From positions 2,688 through 12,781 of the forward strand of contig PLBD01000182.1 of the NCBI GenBank assembly GCA_003135315.1: a DNA stretch of 10,094 nucleotides. Direction: 5' to 3'. Numbering within the stretch: the stretch's first letter is position 1; the number at the start of each line of letters is the position of its first letter. Made by a program: the position numbers and the translations under genes. A model generated the notes under the pieces. That model made no database searches and was not told the origin of the DNA. It was given only the letters and a program-made list of their open reading frames with translations. Shown here piece by piece: positions 6,796 to 10,094 of the stretch. The stretch comes from Acidobacteriaceae bacterium. GTDB taxonomy: Bacteria; Acidobacteriota; Terriglobia; Terriglobales; Acidobacteriaceae.

Positions 6796-8174
6796 TTCGT
6801 TTGTTTAACGCCTACTTCCCCACCCGCACACTGTTGCTGACGGTGACCGAGGCATTACTTGTCACATTGGCCTTTGTGGTGTCGCTGGTGTTCTGGGCGG
6901 GGACAGCGATGGATGCCAACATCTATCTGCTGTACGAGAACGGCTTTGGGCGAATCGGCCTGGTAGTTGGCATCTTCGTTCTATTGATGTACTACTTCGA
7001 CCTGTACGACTCCATCGTGCTGTCGAACCGGCGCGAGGTCGTAACCCGCCTGGTCGGAGTTCTGGGCTGCGCCTTTGTGGCCCTGTCGGTGCTCTACTAC
7101 GCTTTCCCCGAAATCAGCCTGGTGGGCGGCACGCTATGGTTAGGCGTAGCCATCGTTGGGGTCACCGTTCCCGCCTGGCGCAAGCTCTTTTTCGTATTGA
7201 ACCGCTCGGCCCGTTTTTCCGAGCGCGCCATCCTTTACGGCGACGGTCCCCTGGCCGTGCCCCTGATGGAAGAGATCACTAACCGCTCCGAACTTGGAGT
7301 GCGGGTGGTCGGCTTTATCGGCAGCAATACGGAAACCACCGGCGGCATTCCCCGCTTCGACGAACAAGATTTGCAGGATGTGGTGTTGCAGCGCAATGTC
7401 CGGCGCGTAGTTGTTACCATGGGCGACCGCCGGGGCAAGCTGCGGGTGGACCAACTGCTGAAGCTGAAGACCCAAGGCGTCCGCATTCAGGATGGGCCGG
7501 AGTACTACGAGAGTATTACGGGCAGGATTCCGCTGGAGTCCGTACGGCTGAGCTGGCTTATATTTTCTCCCGGATTTCATGTCCGCGCCGGCATGCGCTT
7601 GTACAAGCGAGCAGTTTCGCTGTTCTTGGGCAGCCTGGCCATCGCCATAACATCGCCCATTATGTTGCTGGCCACCATCGCCGTTCGCCTGGATTCGCGC
7701 GGACCGGCAATTTTCCGGCAAAAGCGCGTGGGCGAAAACGGAAAGCTGTTTACGGTTTACAAATTCCGGTCGATGTTCGAAGGATCGGACAAGGTCAAGC
7801 TGACCCCGGCCGAACACGGGGACCCGCGGGTTACACGGGTGGGCAAGTGGCTGCGCCGCACGCGTGTGGATGAGTTGCCGCAATTGTTCAACATCGTCAA
7901 AGGAGACATGGCCTTCGTCGGCCCGCGGCCATTCGTGCCCGAACAGGAAGAAGAGTGTGCCGCCCAGATTCCGTTCTACCGGGAGCGCTGGCTGGTGAAG
8001 CCTGGCGCCACGGGATGGGCGCAGATCAATCGCGGCTACAACGCCACGCTGGAAGACAACCGGGAGAAGCTGGCCTACGACTTGTTCTATATCAAGAATG
8101 TCTCGTTTGGGCTCGACCTGTTCATCATGTTTTCCACCATCAAGATTCTGCTGTTGGGCAGGGGCGGGCGATAA
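6792..8174 (+). CDS. Polyprenyl-phosphate sugar-1-phosphate transferase (EPS-initiating, PF02397 type)
   Basis: This membrane enzyme starts each EPS repeat unit by moving a sugar-1-phosphate from a nucleotide sugar to undecaprenyl phosphate at the inner membrane. Seen in 460 residues: several N-terminal hydrophobic helices (about 13-36, 53-70, 84-103 and 110-127), a Rossmann-like CoA-binding-type region about 143-240, then the bacterial sugar transferase domain about 270-457. The latter holds a membrane helix with a Ser288-Pro289 break as in PglC-type re-entrant helices, FRQKRVGENGKLF, VYKFRSM, the acidic pair Asp360-Glu361 in DELPQLFNIVKGDM that matches the catalytic dyad known from PglC, the VGPRP motif (376-380), and KPGATGWAQINRGY. 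Length and domain order fit the large WbaP/WcaJ-like enzymes and the EpsB-like type of XrtA loci. The sugar cannot be read from sequence. The ATG overlaps the kinase stop by four bases, so translation is probably coupled. Confidence 0.94.
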   Translation: MIRLFNAYFPTRTLLLTVTEALLVTLAFVVSLVFWAGTAMDANIYLLYENGFGRIGLVVGIFVLLMYYFDLYDSIVLSNRREVVTRLVGVLGCAFVALSVLYYAFPEISLVGGTLWLGVAIVGVTVPAWRKLFFVLNRSARFSERAILYGDGPLAVPLMEEITNRSELGVRVVGFIGSNTETTGGIPRFDEQDLQDVVLQRNVRRVVVTMGDRRGKLRVDQLLKLKTQGVRIQDGPEYYESITGRIPLESVRLSWLIFSPGFHVRAGMRLYKRAVSLFLGSLAIAITSPIMLLATIAVRLDSRGPAIFRQKRVGENGKLFTVYKFRSMFEGSDKVKLTPAEHGDPRVTRVGKWLRRTRVDELPQLFNIVKGDMAFVGPRPFVPEQEEECAAQIPFYRERWLVKPGATGWAQINRGYNATLEDNREKLAYDLFYIKNVSFGLDLFIMFSTIKILLLGRGGR

Positions 8175-8295
8175 CGCTCTCGGCAGCCTGCTGCCAGATG
8201 GTATTCTTACGGATTCGCAATAGCAGCCATCGCGGTTCTCCTGGTTCATTCATCAAGGAGAGTGACAGCTATGGCTAATGGGGAAGGGACTCTTC
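8175..8295 (+). other. Intergenic gap before gmd: small inverted repeat and a displaced ribosome binding site
   Basis: This 121-base gap is the longest in the window. It contains a perfect 6-base inverted repeat, GGCAGC (8182-8187) and GCTGCC (8190-8195), separated by two bases; there is no following T-run, so it is not a convincing intrinsic terminator. A good AAGGAG (8255-8260) lies 35 bases before the preferred gmd ATG at 8296. It is better placed for an ATG at 8271 that opens a different frame. A second purine run, GGGGAAGGGA (8280-8289), is correctly spaced for 8296. I saw no convincing sigma-70 promoter. Confidence 0.5.
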
Positions 8296-9312
8296 ATGAA
8301 AACAGCTCTCATCACGGGAATTTCCGGTCAGGACGGCAGCTATCTTGCCGAGTATCTGCTCGATCTGGGTTACAAGGTTTATGGCCTGGTGCGGCGCGAG
8401 ACCGACACTATGCGCTTCCTGCACAGCGTCCAGGACAAGGTTGAACTTCTTTACGCCGATATGCGCGATCCGGTTTCGCTGGAGGTCGCCTTCACCAAGG
8501 CGATGCCGGATGAAATCTATAACCTCGCCGGCCAGGTTTTTGTGCCGACCAGCTGGCATCTTCCCGCCGAGACGTTCGACATCAATGTGGGAGGACTGGC
8601 CCGGCTGTTGAATATGGTAGAGCGGCTGAAGCCGGAGACGCGTGTCTACCAGGCTTCCAGCTCGGAGATGTACGGCAACCTGAACGGCTTGCGGAATGAA
8701 GAGACGCCGCTGCGTCCCACTTCGCCCTACGGCGTTTCCAAAACCGCTGCGCATAACCTGTGCGGGGTCTACCGGGCGCGCGGGATTTTTGTGGTGGGCG
8801 GCATCCTGTTCAATCACGAGTCGCCGCGCCGCGGGCCGGAGATGGTGACCCGCAAAATCACCCTGGCGTCCGCCGACTGGGCGCACGGCAAGAAGAACAA
8901 GCTCAAGCTGGGCAACATGCAAGCTCGCCGCGACTGGGGATTTGCCGGCGATTATGTTCGCGCCATGCATGCCATGCTGCAAACGGAGAAGCCGCTGGAT
9001 TACGTGATTGCCACCGGCGAGTCGCACAGCGTGTATGAATTCGTGGTCGAAGTGCTGCATTGTCTCGATCTGATTCCGCCCCAGGCTGAGGTTGCCGATG
9101 TGGTGAACGAGTACGTGGAAGTCGATCCCAAGCTGTTCCGCACCGGAGAGATTCACGATTTGCGTGGGGATGCGACCTTGGCGCGCCGCGATTTGAACTG
9201 GACGCCGGAAGTTGACTTCGAAGGCCTGGTCCGCATGATGGTTGAGTCCGATACCGGGGTTGCGAGTAAAGGCCGCCCGGCTAAAGGCCAGGTCGTCAAG
9301 AGTGGTGCATAA
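8296..9312 (+). CDS. gmd: GDP-mannose 4,6-dehydratase
   Basis: This cytoplasmic short-chain dehydrogenase converts GDP-D-mannose to GDP-4-keto-6-deoxymannose, the precursor of GDP-fucose, GDP-rhamnose and related 6-deoxyhexoses. Seen in 338 residues: the NAD(P)-binding start ALITGISGQDGSYLAEY, a VRRETD segment, YNLAGQVFVPTSW, active-site ASSSEMYG (Ser122/Ser123, Glu124), YGVSK (Tyr145, Lys149), then the family signatures FNHESPRRGPEMVTRKI and ARRDWGFAGDYVRAMHAML. A C-terminal LFRTGEIHDLRGDATLARRDLNW resembles the substrate-binding end of Gmd. I chose the ATG at 8296 because Gmd proteins begin directly with a short M-K-x-A-L-I-T-G and GGGGAAGGGA precedes it; an in-frame ATG at 8278 would add MGKGLF. 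The related reductase RMD is the main alternative, but the RRGPEMVTRKI and RDWGFAGDY matches favour Gmd. A partner reductase or epimerase is not in the window. Confidence 0.9.
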   Translation: MKTALITGISGQDGSYLAEYLLDLGYKVYGLVRRETDTMRFLHSVQDKVELLYADMRDPVSLEVAFTKAMPDEIYNLAGQVFVPTSWHLPAETFDINVGGLARLLNMVERLKPETRVYQASSSEMYGNLNGLRNEETPLRPTSPYGVSKTAAHNLCGVYRARGIFVVGGILFNHESPRRGPEMVTRKITLASADWAHGKKNKLKLGNMQARRDWGFAGDYVRAMHAMLQTEKPLDYVIATGESHSVYEFVVEVLHCLDLIPPQAEVADVVNEYVEVDPKLFRTGEIHDLRGDATLARRDLNWTPEVDFEGLVRMMVESDTGVASKGRPAKGQVVKSGA

Positions 9313-9319
9313 TCCTGAG

Positions 9320-10094
9320 ATGACGCCCGCCGCTGAAACCAAGACCACGTCACTGGTCCGCCGACTGTTCACGTGGGCGGTCATCGCAATCGTCGTCCTT
9401 GTGGTCCTCGTGGCCGTCGCGGTCCTCAACAACAACTATTCCTTCCACCAGACTACGCGCGCTGAATTTAACGCGCAGCTGGACCATGCCATCGACACCT
9501 CGACGCAGTGGATGGTGCAGCAGCCCGACATTTATGGCAATCCTTCGCTGATGTTCATGGTGGGAGACATGGCTGCCATGTCGGGTGATCCGCGCCTGCA
9601 CCATTTCGTCGAGGGCTACCTGGGCAGCAATCGCGTGCGAGTTCCGGGCCAGCCGGTTACCTGGTACTATGCGCGCCTGGTCGATCCCCAAGCCCCCGTG
9701 CCGCGACTGCCGGCGGACGAGGCGGAAGCCACCGTGGGTTGGGAAGTCCGCTGGGACACCTACGCCACCGCTCCGGATCGCATGGAGCTGAGCCAGGCCG
9801 ATCGCTCCGACCTGTTTTCGCCTACTAAGTACTATTGGGGAAGACGAAACCATCAACTGCTGGCGCTGGACATTTACCGCTCCTTCAATGGAGCCTCGCC
9901 CGAGCTGGACGCGACCCTCCAGGCGGTCAGCCATGGGGTGGCGCGCGACGCCTACTGGGACTTCCGCGTGAGCGATTCCTATCCCCAGCGCAGCGCGTTT
10001 CTGCTGGCCGCCGGACAGCCCCAGCTGGTGAAGAAGCGTTGGATCGAACGCATCCTCAACCGTCAGAACCCGGATGGTTCGTGGAACTACTGCT
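9320..10094 (+). CDS. Membrane-anchored protein of unknown function with a QW-like motif (3' end outside window)
   Basis: The frame is open from the ATG at 9320 to the window end (258 codons, no stop). I do not recognise the family. Seen: a short N-terminus with basic residues, one hydrophobic helix (about residues 16-36) and then a soluble region, probably periplasmic if this is an uncleaved anchor. The soluble part looks mainly helical, with many Trp and Tyr, including DTSTQWMVQQPDIYGN, RWIERILNRQ and, at the very end, QNPDGSW (Gln249-Trp255). QNPDGSW resembles the QW motif of alpha/alpha-toroid proteins (terpene cyclases, prenyltransferase-like repeats, some glycan-active enzymes). The start is seven bases after the gmd stop with no strong ribosome binding site; an overlapping GTG at 9305 is a possible alternative. 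Location suggests a role tied to the EPS locus, but that is only context. Confidence 0.8.
   Translation, partial: MTPAAETKTTSLVRRLFTWAVIAIVVLVVLVAVAVLNNNYSFHQTTRAEFNAQLDHAIDTSTQWMVQQPDIYGNPSLMFMVGDMAAMSGDPRLHHFVEGYLGSNRVRVPGQPVTWYYARLVDPQAPVPRLPADEAEATVGWEVRWDTYATAPDRMELSQADRSDLFSPTKYYWGRRNHQLLALDIYRSFNGASPELDATLQAVSHGVARDAYWDFRVSDSYPQRSAFLLAAGQPQLVKKRWIERILNRQNPDGSWNYC

Noticed and set aside
8182..8195. Inverted repeat GGCAGC/GCTGCC as a terminator after the sugar transferase
   Set aside because: The stem is six pairs with a two-base gap, so the real loop would break one pair, and no T-run follows. It may be chance.
8210..8225. Possible sigma-54 promoter (GG then 10 bases then GC) before gmd
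   Set aside because: Only the GG/GC spacing fits; the flanking bases match TGGCAC and TTGC poorly. The last 200 bases of the activator gene also gave no convincing -24/-12 match, so any sigma-54 promoter is probably upstream of the window.
1..10094. Mobile elements, CRISPR arrays, tRNA or rRNA genes
   Set aside because: I saw no transposase motifs, terminal inverted repeats, regularly spaced repeats or tRNA/rRNA-like sequence; the window is almost entirely protein-coding on the plus strand.

Overview
The window is a run of nine plus-strand genes, the first and last cut by the window edges. They encode most of the core of an exopolysaccharide (EPS) assembly and export machine of the Wzx/Wzy type. 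Gene content and order resemble the EPS loci linked to the exosortase XrtA (PEP-CTERM) system. In order they are a sigma-54 activator, an OPX-type export protein, an outer-membrane beta-barrel, a chain-length determinant, an ExeA/GspA-like ATPase, a BY-type tyrosine kinase, a polyprenyl-phosphate sugar transferase, a GDP-mannose 4,6-dehydratase and an anchored protein of unknown function. No exosortase, PEP-CTERM substrate, flippase (Wzx), polymerase (Wzy) or further glycosyltransferase is present.

The DNA is moderately GC-rich, and outer-membrane components with Sec signal peptides indicate a diderm bacterium. Protein style and gene order suggest an Acidobacteriota (Terriglobia-like) genome. 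This is an inference from familiarity, because no rRNA or other marker is present.

Layout. Bases 2-796 hold the C-terminal two thirds of a sigma-54 enhancer-binding protein (GAFTGA loop to Fis-type HTH). Bases 813-3246 hold the secreted and outer-membrane pair: a short OPX protein and a beta-barrel. Bases 3250-6795 hold the inner-membrane and cytoplasmic control parts: a Wzz/GumC-like polymerase co-regulator, an AAA ATPase and a separate BY-kinase. Bases 6792-8174 encode the initiating phosphoglycosyltransferase. After a 121-base gap, bases 8296-9312 encode Gmd. Bases 9320-10094 begin a membrane-anchored protein with a QW-like motif.

Spacing is tight: 16, 34, 3, 3 and 36 bases, then a 4-base ATGA overlap. 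I saw no internal terminator, so the first seven genes are probably one operon. The last two may be read through or may have their own start signals.

How the genes work together: the sugar transferase loads the first sugar phosphate on undecaprenyl phosphate. Gmd supplies the precursor of a GDP-6-deoxyhexose. The chain-length protein and kinase control polymerisation. The OPX protein and beta-barrel carry the polymer through the periplasm and outer membrane. The activator probably controls transcription.

Main points of interest: the OPX protein is too short to carry the membrane-spanning C-terminal helix of Wza and is followed directly by a barrel gene; the kinase has non-consensus Walker residues and a repetitive Lys/Ala tail after its tyrosine cluster; the chain-length protein has an extra C-terminal membrane helix; and the last open gene is unidentified.
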